This document shows positions 24,604-37,963 of a stretch of 64,000 nucleotides of DNA, in pieces. The notes beneath the pieces are model-generated. The model ran no database searches, had not been told where the DNA came from, and saw only the letters and a program-made list of their open reading frames with translations. The position numbers and the translations under genes are program-made. Origin of the DNA: Apostichopus japonicus (Eukaryota > Echinodermata > Holothuroidea > Aspidochirotida > Stichopodidae). Numbering within the stretch: the first letter of the stretch is position 1; every line of letters begins with the position of its first letter. Location of the stretch: contig NC_092577.1 of assembly GCF_037975245.1 (NCBI RefSeq), positions 12,302,013 to 12,366,012 of the forward strand. Reading direction: 5' to 3'.

Positions 24604-27600
24604 GTAAGTCTGTCTTTCAAAAATGTTAAATAACACGGAACAGTGTGGGGCTGAACGTTTGATTACAACTTTAGGGAAATGAAAACGATGTTTTGACTTG
24701 TTAGCAAAATAATCTGCTAACTTTGGCATAGAAAATACTGAGCCAGTGTTATACATTGAAGAACAGAACATAACCATTACACTGGAAGAATGTTGCAAAA
24801 ACTTTGGCCCGATCGTTTGAAGAGCTAAACTATAGCATTTGAGTTATAGTGAAGTATATACAAGCCGACCGCTACCAATTCATCATTTTCGATTATTATT
24901 TTCATGAAATAAAATCTTACTGACTTCGTTAACTTTTTGCCTGTAGCATTAGACTGTTATATCAGATGGTGATTTTCGCCAACCAAAATTGGGTTAAGTT
25001 TTACCCATCGACAAGTAAAATGAAGACAATTGTGACCAATAAAACCACTTTGGGAAATTTAAATTGGTAATACTGTCATAAAATTGTCTTGGATTGTGGG
25101 CGAAAGCTCTTCCCAACGATGGTTAATTGGATACATTTGTACCCAATGCTGCAGAGTAAAAAATTTGTTCAACAGTTTAAGAGGGCAGTGTATCGAACAA
25201 ATAGCTAGCAACGCAAAGACGTAAATGATACGCTTATCTTATCTTTGCTCGCTTTGAATGCATTTCTCGTTCATTATTAAAGCACGAATCAACTCTTGCT
25301 GTGCGATGTATTTACTTTTGTTTTTACTCCAAAGCGACCTCTTTTATAACCTCGAGGCGTTCCTTTGTTACAAATACAAATCTTCCTTTTGAGCCGACCA
25401 AAATAACTGCTGCGCGCCTCAAGTTTGAAGTATAGGCCCCTACAATCTTGACACGGTTGGTTCTGTTAGACGTCTTTGAGGGCGTCTTAATTCGACAGGA
25501 TGAAGTGATTGATATTTTTGAAACGCCATTTGTGACTTTGCAAAATCAAATAACGCAAAGATAGATATAGCAAAGAGGGAGGTGGCTGTAGTAAACCAAG
25601 AAATTGCTCTTATACCTAATATAAAACAAAGTAAGAGAACTATTTGTTTTGATCTGATGCCACCAACAAAGTTGGATTAAATACGAAAATATTGTATTGT
25701 ACTTAACAAATAATATAGAACCGAAAGCTGTTACTTGCGAAAGCAATATTCTTTCTAACGTTACATTAGCAGTGACTTTTTGCATCATTAGAAAGTTTTG
25801 GATTACGCAGTGCATTAAAAAAATTCTTATGTTAGGGTGTGGCGGGTTTGTCGTTATTTCAGACATAAATCTGACCACTTTCACCCGGATAATCATAGCT
25901 AGTACAGTGCCACCTGTAATACATGTTACCGTGTTACGAACACAAAGTATAGTAAGAACTGATGCTCGGTTGTGGGACATGAGCAGATAGTTGTTGTACC
26001 AACTATGAGTATCGGCTGCCACTTTATATTGGTCTATTCGGAGACCAACAACAACAGCATATAAAAGACGTGAATAACCTTTGCGTGTTATCAATATCCC
26101 AACGATACGCATAATTAGTTACGTACGTATATAGGTCTGGTGGCAATTATGTATAAAAACGCGTGTACCATCTATACGATAATCTTCGCCGCAGTGTACC
26201 CAATACTTGAAAATTGATCTTCTGCATCAATGAGCCATTTGATGAATAAATAGCAGTAGACATCTTTCTCAAATACTTCATTTCAAGGATTTATTATGTT
26301 TCTTTCCTTCCAAAAAATGAATGCCAAGTGATGGTAAGGAGCATTTATTAGAAGAATTATAACATATCAGATTCAGACGATGCACTTCACTGATTTTGAA
26401 AACAATTTTAAGCAGCCATTCATGAATAATTGTTTTAGTTTATGTCATAATAAGAAAAAATTAATAATTAATTTCGGATAAAAGTCGTTCGGTTGCGAGG
26501 AGGTTTACCTTAACAGATAACGTTAATGAGAACATAGTTATTACTGATTAACTATTTACAAGCACACGGTTAGATGTATATCAATCAAAAAGTCATATAT
26601 CCTTTATGAAATATTATCCACATATTTTGAGTCCTCTTCCATGCAGACAGGGTGCATCTGTAATAAATTTTCGTGGTTAAATCATAATTGTATAATTGAA
26701 AGAGACAAGATAAAGAAAAAAGCAAAACACTGCGCGTTGCCTTGAATAAAGTGTTTTGCATTATAGCAAAAACAGATTGTGCGCCTTTTCACACACAGGT
26801 AGTTTTATTAATAGATTATTAGATTAATAGATAATTATTGTTACTTCCTGCTAGCCGAAATACACTTGTCCATAATTTAAAAAAAAAATCAAACTCTTAT
26901 ATAACTTCGATAATCTTACAGCAAAGAAGTTTTGCGGAAATTAATGATAACAGACACAAACGAAAAAAATTAAAACAGTTTCATAAGAATGTATTTCGAT
27001 TTTTATCAGTATTTATTTCAATGAATATCGCTGACAAAGATATATGTAAGCAACTTTGACAGACAAGTATCATGTCTATTTGAATTAAACGTGACGTTCG
27101 TATATCTTGGTGTTCGTATTGTTGCAAATAAAACTAGGTTTACCGGTTTCAATTTTTTGGATAACAACTATACCATGACTGTATCTCGCTCTAAAAGTAA
27201 ATACAAACTCGTCTTATTGAGTTAGTATCCTATTCCACCTGAAAAGTTTGATTAGTGGCTCAGTGAGAAACGAAATTAGATGGACGGATATTGACATCTA
27301 GGTCACATGTAATTACTTCAATAAAATCACTGTATACAATGCAAGCTCACACACCCGTACTCTTGTACTATTCCATAAGAATTGACATAGGAATTGCCTA
27401 ATTATACTTCCTTTTTATTAGGTCGTACATGTCACAGACAGATATCTTTCTTAACGTTTTATTGTCACATGATCCTGTTGTGAACACAAGGGATGTTAAT
27501 AAACATATACATAGAAAGCGGAACGATGATAATATGTACCTAGGGGAATCCACTCGTCATCATTTGGAGAGAAAAACTCAGTCTATTGACCTAGAAATGT

Positions 27601-30208
27601 TGAACATTATAAACAAATTTTAGGATAAAATTTAAGAAAAGTACGAAAACAAGATTTTAAGGCAAAACGATGTATTATTATACTGGATGATTCTCGATGA
27701 ATATGTAGAAATATATTCGGCATTGAAAGATGTAGATTAGCACCCGCAATCTTTAATATAGGCCTATGACGGTATAGGCTCGTAATATACAGGCACAATT
27801 GCGTGTTAGGGCACAGAGTTATCTCGAGGTATGCTTCCAGAAAATATATTGAGCTAAGATTACACAAGTGATTAAGCAATCAACTTTGTTTGACTAGTTA
27901 GAAAATCCGTTTATACCTTTCATCAGACGTAGTTACGAAATGTATCTTGTTTATAATCGGGCTGCCTGATTGCCTCTCATAGAATTATACTCTTTTTTTT
28001 TTTTTTTTTGGTTTAAGAGATTACAAACTTCAATATGCCTTTATTTCCTACTGTTACTTTTACTACGTTAGGTTAATTTTTAAGAACTAGTGGATTCCAA
28101 AATGAAAGACTTTTTGAGAGAAAATCATGATTAAATACTGCTAAATGGCTTCTAAAGGCCTGTATATTTTAATGTCTTTGAAGAGAATCCCTCAAGAGTC
28201 TAGCTTTAGAAGAGAAGAAGAAAGTTTAACAACCAAATGTGAATATTTAGATACAGCTATACATTCCTCTTCTAGACAAAAGTTCTTTTTGTTAACCGAG
28301 CCTTACAAGAATATACTTCGTTCTAATTTCCAAAGAAGAGAAATGTGTTTTTTTTAATATTTTTTTTTTTATAAATTACTTCCATGGGATTATATCCAAA
28401 TGTCACCATCTTTAATTGAGGATAAGTTTATTTCCATGCTATCTCCTTTGTAAGTGTTTGAACATGTTATTAATGTTAAAAGGAATGCCCTTGTAGTAAT
28501 TGCTAATACATCGTTGAGTCATACGTAGTAAATGCTTTTTATTTTTTTGCTTTTATTTTTGTTGAAGGCTGTTGTTCATCAATATTCTCTTAGGAATCAA
28601 TGATATTTGATTGCTAAGTGCAGGTTTCAACTCGAATTAAAAAAATTGTCAGTTTCAGTTAACATTCTAATCGGCTAATGAAAAATGCTAGGGAAATCAG
28701 ACATTACGTGGTTAATAGCTTAAAAGGTAAAATTACAATAGCGGATATTCTGTTTTCTATTTACGAAAAACAAAACAAAATGATCATTAAGCTAAATTTG
28801 TAGCCAGCCATTGAGGGGTGCAAAGAAAAGTTCCTCGTGTCACACAAGGACAAGACATTTTTGTTCTTCATTTATGACCTTAAAAATTGATTAAAATGTT
28901 ATTCTCCTTCATTTTGTATGAACAGAAGCGAACGGAAATAACAAACAGAGAATTTGCGATGTGGTTCATGCATTACCGACAACCGAAAAATTCACCATCG
29001 TGTCCACTTTATCTTAGTAGATTTAATATGTTTCAGCAATCCATGACTTTATACTGTGGCCAAGGAGGGTCATAAGAAATATATTGAGATTAAGCAAAGT
29101 CGAGAAACAAAAAAACAAAAACACTAAACGAAGGTACATTTTAAATCTTGCAATTTCAAGATTCAAAGGTCAAAATATAAACAGTTTCTTATATTGAAAA
29201 GAAATAGTATACAATAGGTATGGTAAACATATGTACATATAAATGAATACATACATATTTATCTATCCAAACGCATACATATATACGTTCGTCCACACAT
29301 ACAGATAACATGCAGTATCATAACTATACCCAATCCATGCATATGTTTGGTGTTGAATTATTACACGAGAGATTACCAACCATGGATATTTTATAATGAA
29401 GGACCGAGGCCATCTTACCGCCTCTAGAGTAATGGGTTTTATAACTTTTGAGGAAAATGTAAAATTAAGGTTCACACCTTTTGTCATTTTCCCTTTCATC
29501 AATTTTAATAACGCGTTATGTCATTCTGAAATTTGTTCTTAAGATTTATGTTTCGTTGATAGTGGTGATTTATATGCAATTGACATTCAGTACTTGTTTT
29601 TTTTTTATACTTTTTGTTGAGATTGCCTGTCAGTTGTATCTTTCTCATCCTTCTGTATCTAAAACACATTTGATCTACAAAGACTAGATTTCTAAATATT
29701 ATACGGTGGTTTAGTTGGATATAAGCACCATGGACGAGTAGTAAAGGCGAGTAATGGCAAGTAATGGCAAGTAGTAAAGTATAGTAATGGTCCATTATAT
29801 TATAAGCTGGTCATTAATTCAATCTACCACAGTCTTAACCAAATTTTAAATACACCATACATATACAATTAAAGCACGGATTGGTTATGGAATACTTAAT
29901 ACTTTCATTCTGTAGATTACCAGTGCTAAATGTATTACTGTTTGAATATAATTTTCAGTATTAATTGCCATTAATGTAATGGAAGAGCTATTAGATGACG
30001 TTGATACCCTTATATTCAGAGAATATCACTAATGGCCAATTTTTCGAACCATCGTTCTAGATTGCTGAATTATGGATATTCTGACATTTGTGACCATTCT
30101 TGAGTCGTTATAATATCTGAGGAGACATACTGATCACCATATGATATAGGCTTTACCACGTATATATGCTAGTGCTAGAGAAATGGCAAAATATGTCACC
30201 AACACAGG

Positions 30209-30242
<34 letters not shown>

Positions 30243-31620
30243 CCTGTGTTATTATATTCGGGATTTGTTATAAGATGCTTTCCATAGCCTTCACTCGCCC
30301 TGATTCTTACAGCATGGGTAGTTTATGTTGTACTCTTCTTTATCCAATCATGGAAAGAAGAAAATCTTAATGGTTTTCTTTGGAAGACTTTCCCATTACT
30401 TTCGCGAGAATATACGAATATTGGTATGAAGGTACCAAGAAACGCGATATGAGCATGCGCAGTTGTATTTTTTCAGACGAAATATTCCCTAAGGAACAAA
30501 TTCAGGATAGATTTTAACACAGATCAACTTACACGGCTACTTTTCATGAATGTTTCCATAGAAGCACACCCAAAACGGTGACTATAAAAAATTAAACTAC
30601 TCCCTAAGAATGTCACAAGAGTTTCGTGTTATCCCCCAAGACACAATAGATGTTTCCGATACCACATCCATAAATGCATCACATTTAAAAAGCAAATGTC
30701 ATATGAGAAGCTTCAAGCAACCAAACTTGGAAAGGTAATTTAAGAGTAAAAGACGAAAAAGAACAAGAACACAACATGTTTACATTAGTTTCACGAGGCA
30801 GAGGTGTCCTATGGTTTATGCGGTCAGATAGTTTAACGACTTTAACAAAGATATACCGACCAGGTCTTCGAGTCGACAACTTTAAGAAAACTCTGAATAA
30901 TTTACAAGTTATGTAATACTTCGAAAAAGACTATTTCTAGTTCTGAATCAGATGATGTTAATCTCGATGACGGCCAGATTTGAGAACAACTATTGTGGCG
31001 AACGTTCAACATGTTAATAATGCATGAATGTTGTTCTTTTTTAGCCATCATTTATAAACTATCTTTCCACTTTTGTTACAAACATTCTCCTCTAATCAGT
31101 AAACACAATTCAAGCGATTGCAATACAAAATGAAATTATAATTTTCTTATTAATGGTCTAAACTTAAGAGCGTATATAATTTACTGAAGTCACATGCATG
31201 AGCGGTTATTACGATTCCCCCCCCCCCCAAAAAAAATAATAATAATAATAATCAGTTTATAGATAGATTTCCATTTATATGCATCTGTTTATGTTTTGCT
31301 TACACTCACAGCATCAAATTAACACATTGTTCGTGAATGATTTCTATGATAACTTTGAAATACTGAAACCTTGATATCATACTTGCATCCCACGTACTCA
31401 GTCAACCTCTTAATTAATGATACAATAAATGTCAGCGCACCTTGTACTAGCCAAAAGAAGGACGAGTAAATATAGTATGCAACGAACATATTCTAGCAGG
31501 CTCATCGATTAAACAGATCATTTAAAAATCTCAAAAGTCAATATCAACCATCTGGTCTTTTTGACATTTTCGATGATTACGGACGAAAAGGGCAATGAAA
31601 ACAAATTTAACGCAAACATT

Positions 31621-31692
<72 letters not shown>

Positions 31693-31711
31693 GTATATAT
31701 ATATATATATA

Positions 31712-31756
<45 letters not shown>

Positions 31757-32023
31757 ATACAAGAATAAGTAAATGTCACAATTTTAAAGTTAGCAATTCA
31801 AACTTCTAGCGAGGAATCTTATGCTAAGCCTTGCAGTTTTTGGTTTCTTAAGTTCATTTGTTATTTTATTTGTCTTCTATCATTCTTATTTTCAGTTTAC
31901 GCATCCAAAAGATTGTCCGGGATCCCAGGATTAGACAGTTTGTCCATGATGACATCAAAACATAGGGGAAGCAAGCATTACAAACTTGGCAGAAGGAGGA
32001 GGAACACCATCGATTTATATTAA
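24402..32023 (+). CDS. Secreted neuropeptide-like precursor, 109 aa, two coding exons
   Basis: Join 24402-24603 and 31896-32023. Residues 1-24 form a signal peptide (basic start MKS, then a long Leu/Ala/Val core, cut probably after ATEA). Residues 25-67 are an acidic spacer. After the phase-1 junction comes YASKR, a dibasic cleavage site. A 25-residue peptide follows, beginning LSGIPGLDS and ending KHYKL. Then come an amide-donor Gly and RRRR, and a six-residue tail NTIDLY. This plan (signal, acidic spacer, KR, one peptide, Gly plus basic run) is that of an amidated peptide hormone. The peptide has no Cys. I do not recognise the family. The layout resembles pigment-dispersing-factor-type precursors, but the residues do not convince me. 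A further phase-1 cassette exon inside the 7.3-kb intron cannot be excluded. Confidence 0.65.
25546..26112 (-). CDS. Unrecognised hydrophobic open frame, 188 codons
   Basis: An uninterrupted frame from ATG with several hydrophobic stretches, roughly residues 16-24, 51-77 and 125-150. I cannot assign a family. The stretch ILC...CITGG..L...IR.K resembles ILCGLYIITGGISL in the membrane-protein exon at 53245-53337. This might mean a decayed relative, or may only reflect similar hydrophobic composition. It lies inside the intron of the + strand peptide gene. A + strand frame overlaps it at 25697-25990. AT-rich DNA makes hydrophobic frames by chance, so this is a weak call. Confidence 0.2.
   Translation of the reverse strand: MRIVGILITRKGYSRLLYAVVVGLRIDQYKVAADTHSWYNNYLLMSHNRASVLTILCVRNTVTCITGGTVLAMIIRVKVVRFMSEITTNPPHPNIRIFLMHCVIQNFLMMQKVTANVTLERILLSQVTAFGSILFVKYNTIFSYLIQLCWWHQIKTNSSLTLFYIRYKSNFLVYYSHLPLCYIYLCVI
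30202..30250. repeat. Perfect hairpin with an (AT)n core
   Basis: AACACAGGTTAATATAT... faces ...ATATTAACCTGTGTT. The words just before it (ATGGCAAAATATGTCACCAA) match the lead-in of SINE copy B at 22671-22690, so it may be a remnant of that family. Confidence 0.75.
31625..31754. repeat. Long (AT)n tract upstream of the hormone exon
   Basis: About 130 bp of (AT)n with one GGCAGT break and a TTTATTTATTTA patch. It ends about 140 bp before the exon at 31896. Confidence 0.95.
31896..32023 (+). CDS. Peptide precursor, second coding exon (mature peptide and processing sites)
   Basis: The acceptor is CTTATTTTCAG ending at 31895. The split codon A|TT gives Ile. The exon encodes YASKR, the 25-residue peptide, [11 protein letters not shown] and stop TAA at 32021-32023. 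It runs on as 3'UTR to 32070, where TTAA|GTAAGT forms a donor. Correct frame, processing sites and stop together make chance unlikely. Confidence 0.65.
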
Positions 32024-32262
32024 ATAACAAGAACGACTGGTTCTTATTATATAAAAAAAATACGACTTAAGTAAGTCTAACTCATGTTTTTTTAAATCTT
32101 ATGCCTCAATTTGTCTTTCATTTCATGGGCTATGAACTTATTTTCAATTTATGCGCCGATTTCAGTTGTTCTCATTTGAACTATGTTGATAAAATCCTGA
32201 ACCAATTTGATACTCTGATGTAAGCTGCTATATCCTGCACTAATTTTTTGTAACCTGGATTA

Positions 32263-32335
32263 TGTTGATATTATTTGAACTAAGTTGATATCATTTGAAA
32301 TGAGTTGATATCATTTGAACTAAGTTGATAAGATA
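32263..32335. repeat. Short minisatellite, unit about 20 bp (GTTGATATCATTTGAACTAA)
   Basis: About four imperfect units in the intron behind the hormone exon. Single related units lie near 32170-32190. Confidence 0.75.
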
Positions 32336-32415
32336 CGAACTACTAAGTTCATCAATTTCAACTAAACTTAATTTAATATAAAAGTAATGAGTTTACTCAC
32401 AATACTACAATAAAA

Positions 32416-32558
<143 letters not shown>

Positions 32559-33518
32559 GAAACAACAAGTATTGTAATTTATATATACGATACATTATTC
32601 CCAGTGTCTTGTTCGGGCGGCGTGTAAATTTAAAAGCTTATTTCACTTGATCAAAGTACTCAATGATTCTTCACATGATTTCATTTGATATCTCAAGAAA
32701 GGAATAGATCAAATACGAACCAATAATAAAATATTGATAAAGAAAGGAAAAAAAATGGTAATAACAGATGGAGAACGAACTTTTGACGGAAGGTCGGTTT
32801 AAGTGTCTCGCGCAATTAGTTTATAACCTTGTAACTCAGTCATTGCGTCAAAGCAAATATACCGTACACATTGTCTTTTATAGATTGCTTAACACACAGC
32901 TTCAGGCTCGATTTGCTGACATTGAAATCTTTAAGACACACTTTTTATTTTGTCATTAATATTATATTATTGATATAAAAGATTTCATATCAATAAGTAA
33001 TTTTGCATAGCTTTTTATGAAGCGTCTAAAATACTCCGATTCATAGAAACGTATCCACGGTTGAACGGTCATACGATCGGTGGACAACGTAAGTTATTCT
33101 TAGCTGTTAAGGATGCCTCGCTGAGCTAGACGATTAACTTTGCTTTACTTAGCTGTATAAATGGATCTTTCCAGTGGATGAAGCTGCTTACTTAGCGAAA
33201 TTGCTAGAATTTTGTTAAATTGCATAATTTAGGTCAAAACTACACCAAAATAGCATGTTGTATCTCGAAAATGTGAACTTTGTGTAATTTGGTAATATTT
33301 GGTAACAAAAAGAAAGAATGGATGAATTATGTCATGGGAAAATTGTTTTTGAATTTCTTGATATTATTTCAAATCACAGAAAGTCATATTTCTATTATAC
33401 AGAGTTGAACTTCTAAATGCAAAAGACCATTTACAACTTAGCAAACATCTCAAATGCATCAGGTCTCAAAGTTAAATCAACAAAAATGTTTATAATAGCC
33501 AAAGTAAAGCTTTGGGAT

Positions 33519-33778
33519 CAGGCGCTTAGCCAAGGGTGGGGGCGAAGGGGGAGACTGCCCCCCCCCTTAAGCATAATTTTTTATCGCTAGTAATTTCAAA
33601 GTAGAAAATGCTTAGATGCAACTTACAAGGCCTGGGAAGTGCCATGTCCAGCGATCAACAAGACACTTTCGGCCACAATTTTCTTGTACGCTTCACGCCA
33701 AATTATGGTGAAGCTACGCTTAGATAGTTTGCATTCAGGCTTCGCCCCTCCCTTGGCAAATTCCTCGCTACGAGTCTG
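33519..33778. mobile_element. Foldback element of the CAGGCGCTTAGCC...GGCTACG type
   Basis: The left end is CAGGCGCTTAGCCAAGGGTG and the right end is CTCCCTTGGC...TACGAGTCTG. The two ends are roughly complementary. The interior carries a C run (33559-33567). The termini look like a non-autonomous repeat seen widely in invertebrate genomes (from memory). It lies in the 3'UTR intron of the peptide gene. Confidence 0.55.
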
Positions 33779-34595
33779 CTTGGGATAACCTCTGCCTGAC
33801 TAAGAGACGTTTTATAGCCAATCAAAATAGGTTACCCTTGATCAGAGATATCTTAAATCAGTAACAAATCAACTAATAACAGTGTGGACAATTTGTGTCC
33901 TCCCAAGAAGAGTGAAAGAAAGTGTCCACAGAAGATGTTTTCCGGGCCGTCTAAAAATATCATATAAAAAATTCAAAATAGGTGGATGGAATATTTTGTT
34001 TAGTTTTGGGAGGGATGGGGATGGTAGGAGTTCAAAATTTCTCTAAAACTTTTAGTTTACTTTTTATTTTATTTGTCAATTTGTAAAATGTGAACAGTAA
34101 TTTGATAGTTTATAAATAACAATAAAATAAACTAAGAATATCAAAAAGTAAAGAAAAGAATGAAATAAAATAAAATAAAATAAAATAATTATAGGATCTT
34201 CTTCTCTCCTATGGTTTGACACTATAAGTAAACTAGGTTGTAGAATACAGAAGGTATAACTTAATGGGTTTCTTTTAAAAAATTAAATTCAAAAATACAA
34301 AGATATGTCCTCAATCTGTGTCTCCATTGAAATTCCAAAATATGTTAATCAACATTGCTGTTTGAAGGATCGTTTACTATATAAAATCGATCAAAATCAT
34401 TATTCTCTCAGAGCGTGCATCAGACAAATGTTATGAATTATCCCAAATTAGCGATTTTACTTAACAGCCAAATCATTTCAAGAAATGCGATAACCACTAT
34501 CCTTGAAGCTTAAAGAACCCAAGATTTTTTTATTTTGTTTTAATATTTATTTTGTGTTTTTCATGTACATTCTGTTATTTTATTTCCCTTTGCAG

Positions 34596-34790
34596 GTTTT
34601 ACCGTATTGGAATCCCAATGAACAGAAATTAATAAGTACGGAAGCCACCAACGAACGTGTTAATGACCTACGTTTTATACCATTCAAACAGAAACAAGAC
34701 ATTCCATCAACTCACTAAGAGGGGAACAAAGAAGTTCATTGGAGGCTACCGTGAAGATGATTTTAATAAAGCAATGAATAGATTTTAATA
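34596..34790 (+). other. Probable 3'UTR exon with poly(A) signal
   Basis: The acceptor TTTATTTCCCTTTGCAG ends at 34595. AATAAA is at 34765-34770, so the transcript would end near 34790. Joined to the donor at 32071 it makes a spliced 3'UTR. The 41-codon frame it shares with upstream DNA is open in another phase and is probably incidental, because the hormone frame has already stopped. Confidence 0.45.
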
Positions 34791-34799
34791 TTCAACAAG

Positions 34800-35600
34800 T
34801 TTAACCTAAGAAAGCAGAACAAAATCCATTACATGACAAAATTAACTGTTTTTTCTTCTTATTTTTATTGCTCAATAGCATTATTTTGTTTGACAAATTA
34901 TTATCTGTTGAAAAAATGATACTTTTGCATTCGTTCCTTTCAAAAAAAGGGGGGTGGGGGGGCATGAACGAAACATGTTGACGGAATGGTTGGCCTACAT
35001 AAAAAATCAAGACCAAACAAAAGCACTAAATAAGATTTCACCACCGTTATTAAAAAACAATAGTATATTGTGTCTTTATTCGATTCCATTGTTATACGTA
35101 TTGTTTGATGTACAAAATGATGAACAAAACAAAGAAAGAAATCTAGTTGTTGGAAAAACTCTCTCTTGTTTTTTAGAAACAGAAGTATATTGTTAGGAGA
35201 AATGGAATGACGTACACATTTTATTATTAAGAAAACAAATTCTACTAAATATTAAAAGAAACATGGATATTTTTTATTAATTCAAATGTTCAACTTATAT
35301 TATCCAGCTTTTTGTTGCTGTTGCTCTTATTTCTTTCTTTTTTAATTATTGATCACCATGGTAACGGATAACTGTCACCTTCTCACTTCACCTAAGGTCA
35401 ATTCAAAGAATTAATTAAATTGAGAGTAACATTGAAATGCGTTAGTTCAGTCATTGTAGTTATGTTATATGGTGTTATATTGTCTTTTAAAACACATTTT
35501 AAATATGTGACTTAAATGTTACCGATATAGCCAGAAATATGCCAGAATTCAAATAAAGGCTAGTTTAATTCAAACACACACACACACAGGTGTGTTTTAC
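34800..35600. other. Intergenic stretch without a supported gene
   Basis: Contains a G run near 34949-34962 and a (CA)n near 35574-35588. An 80-codon frame at 34954-35196 is unrecognised. Confidence 0.5.
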
Positions 35601-35760
35601 ATTCAGACCGAGGACTCCATTGTTCTTTCAATTGTTCAAATCCACGTACCCTAACCTTAACAATACCCTATAACAATAGAATTCTTTCGAGAACGTGGTG
35701 ATTCTTTAGAAATCACATTCGAGGACCTGGAATTCTTTTGTTCAAGTCCTCGGTCAGAAT
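35601..35760. mobile_element. Small inverted-repeat element (MITE-like)
   Basis: The left end is ATTCAGACCGAGGACT and the right end is AGTCCTCGGTCAGAAT, nearly exact complements over 16 bp. The 160-bp interior is non-coding. No target duplication is obvious. Confidence 0.55.
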
Positions 35761-35769
35761 ACAAAAACA

Positions 35770-37950
35770 TGTGTACACACGCACACTCAGTCCATTGCAA
35801 TGTCACAAAACACGCCATCTCTCTTTGACATTTCTTAGACTGTTTTTAGATATTTAAATAATAGTGAATTATTTGAAGAGATTGAATCCCCAGGAAATTG
35901 CTTGCATTGGTCAACCTTTAAGAAACAAATGAGTAAGCTTATCTGTGAACAAAAAGGATAAAAGAAATTTGCAAATAGTGCCATAACGACTAGACAATTG
36001 AAGAGGAGAAAAAAGATGAAAAATTAGGGTGAAAATAGCTTCTTAAAATATTTCAATTAATTGTACTATCCATTTTCCATCTTTAGCCATATATAGATAG
36101 ATATACAGATATATGTTCGTGTGTTAGTCAGTAAGTGAACACTTATGGAAAGCCTCCAAAACACGTTAACAGATGGTAGAGTTTACTCCCCCCAATAATT
36201 TCAAAAATACTAATCGGTTTGCAAAATCGATCATTGCGTTTCAAGCTTACGGATTCATCATCATTATCGAGAGCACATCGAAACGGGAAGTAAATTAACT
36301 GCCTAATTAAGACCGTGCACGGCGAGGCTTAATGAGCTTTTGAACGCGAAATCGACTGAAGTAGCGTAACTTTTAGTTCATTTTTAAACTTTCACTGCAG
36401 GCCGGCCACATCGAGAGAGGTTATTCATATATGTTATCGTATGATATATAAGAGTAAATATATTGCTTTGGCATTCGAAAAGGAACTGCGGTTGTATACG
36501 CTTGCGTTGAACAGACTATGATATCCTACAACACATGTGATGGTAGTCAATTCTATACAGCTTATAGTAATAAATCAGATACTTGAAATAAAAATTAAGC
36601 CCCCATGAAACCTTGAAAATAAATAAATAGAAACTATTCGGTCGAGAGTGAGCAAAATACGAACAACCAAATTTAAGGTTATTGAGCTATATAATTATTT
36701 TGACGTTATGTTGTTTGAAAGGTATTTGAAAGTCCTATTTCCTACTGAAACAATTTATTTTGAAAAATTAATCATTTCACTCAGTTATAAAAATAAGGAG
36801 AGTAAAATAATGGTAGTTCTGTTTTGCGAATAAATACGAAACTTTCGTTCTAAATTTCACGAAATGCAGGTTTTTACTGTTCCAACATTTCAAAACGACT
36901 TATATCAAGTTCAAACCGAGCGAAGAAAAAAAAATGTAATAACAATGTTTACTTCACGTGATACAATGTTAAGACAGTAAAAGACATGCCTGCCTCGCTC
37001 TGTTTTAATTATGTTGAACTAGTGAAGCGAACCACTTGTTCAAGAAAAGACACATCATCAATGTGTTAAGTATATGACAAAGAGAGAGATATGCCATATA
37101 AATTATCCTCTTAAAGTGCTTCATCCATCATTAACTTTGTGTGTGTGTACTATACCAACTGATCTATTTTGCTCGCTTGATTTGACTTGTAATTAAATTC
37201 ATGGTTTTAAGATTCAATAAAAGACACAAAAAAACGTTTGATAAATCATCATTGGATTTTAATTGATTGCATAAAAAAATGTCTTAATTGTTGAATTCGA
37301 TTAATTTTTTTCTCCCCTTCTCTTTATGTTTGTGGTTTAGTCATCTATACATGTTAAATGTAACTGCAGCTTATGTAAGTATGATAATCGAAACATGATG
37401 TTTTCCAAAGAATGAAGAACAGCTATATTCGTTTTCGTTGTATTTCTCATATTAGGTTATAGAACTTAGATGAATGACAACTCGCTCGGATATATAAACA
37501 CATTGGATATACTTTCCGGTACAATAAAAGCGAGTATACGGACAATTAAATTTGTATCAATCAATTAAACAAAGTTATATACCATTGGCTATGGAATTGG
37601 GTAATGAGTACATCTGTCAATAAAGTGTCATGCGAGGTTATTGGTTTAGATGAAGGGACAATAATATAAGTGAAATGAATAATTCGCGCACACTAACGAC
37701 CATCAAATATACCTAAGCATTTGACAATGATATGCTATCTGCGCTAGGCTATGTGCCTATATACAACCACAGCCTAAATGAAGAAGATTTCTTCCTTTCA
37801 GCTTTCATGGCGAGATGCGGAGACATTGAGTTTACAATACAATCGCAAAGGCTGTTGCATATTACAATAATATCGCAATGGCAGTTGCATATTGAAACCA
37901 CATAAATCTATACGCTGGTGAAAACCTTATATGTGTGTTCTTCGCTCGTA
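35770..37950. other. Intergenic stretch without a supported gene
   Basis: AT-rich with only short frames. No repeats of note besides a duplicated TTGCATATT phrase near 37855-37895. Confidence 0.5.
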
Positions 37951-37963
37951 TATGTGGTCAAAC

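Larger units (their letters stand above)
24604..31895 (+). other. Large intron of the peptide-precursor gene
   Basis: 7.3 kb, phase 1, donor GTAAGT and acceptor TTCTTATTTTCAG. It holds AT-rich DNA, a - strand frame at 25546-26112, a poly-T run near 27990-28010, an AT-looped hairpin at 30202-30250, a run of C then (AAT)n near 31217-31251, and long (AT)n at 31625-31754. I see no further exon in it. Confidence 0.55.

Noticed and set aside
34503-34718. The frame running into the exon at 34596 as the C-terminus of the peptide gene
   Set aside because: The peptide frame already stops at 32023 and the intron phase does not fit, so I treat the exon as 3'UTR.
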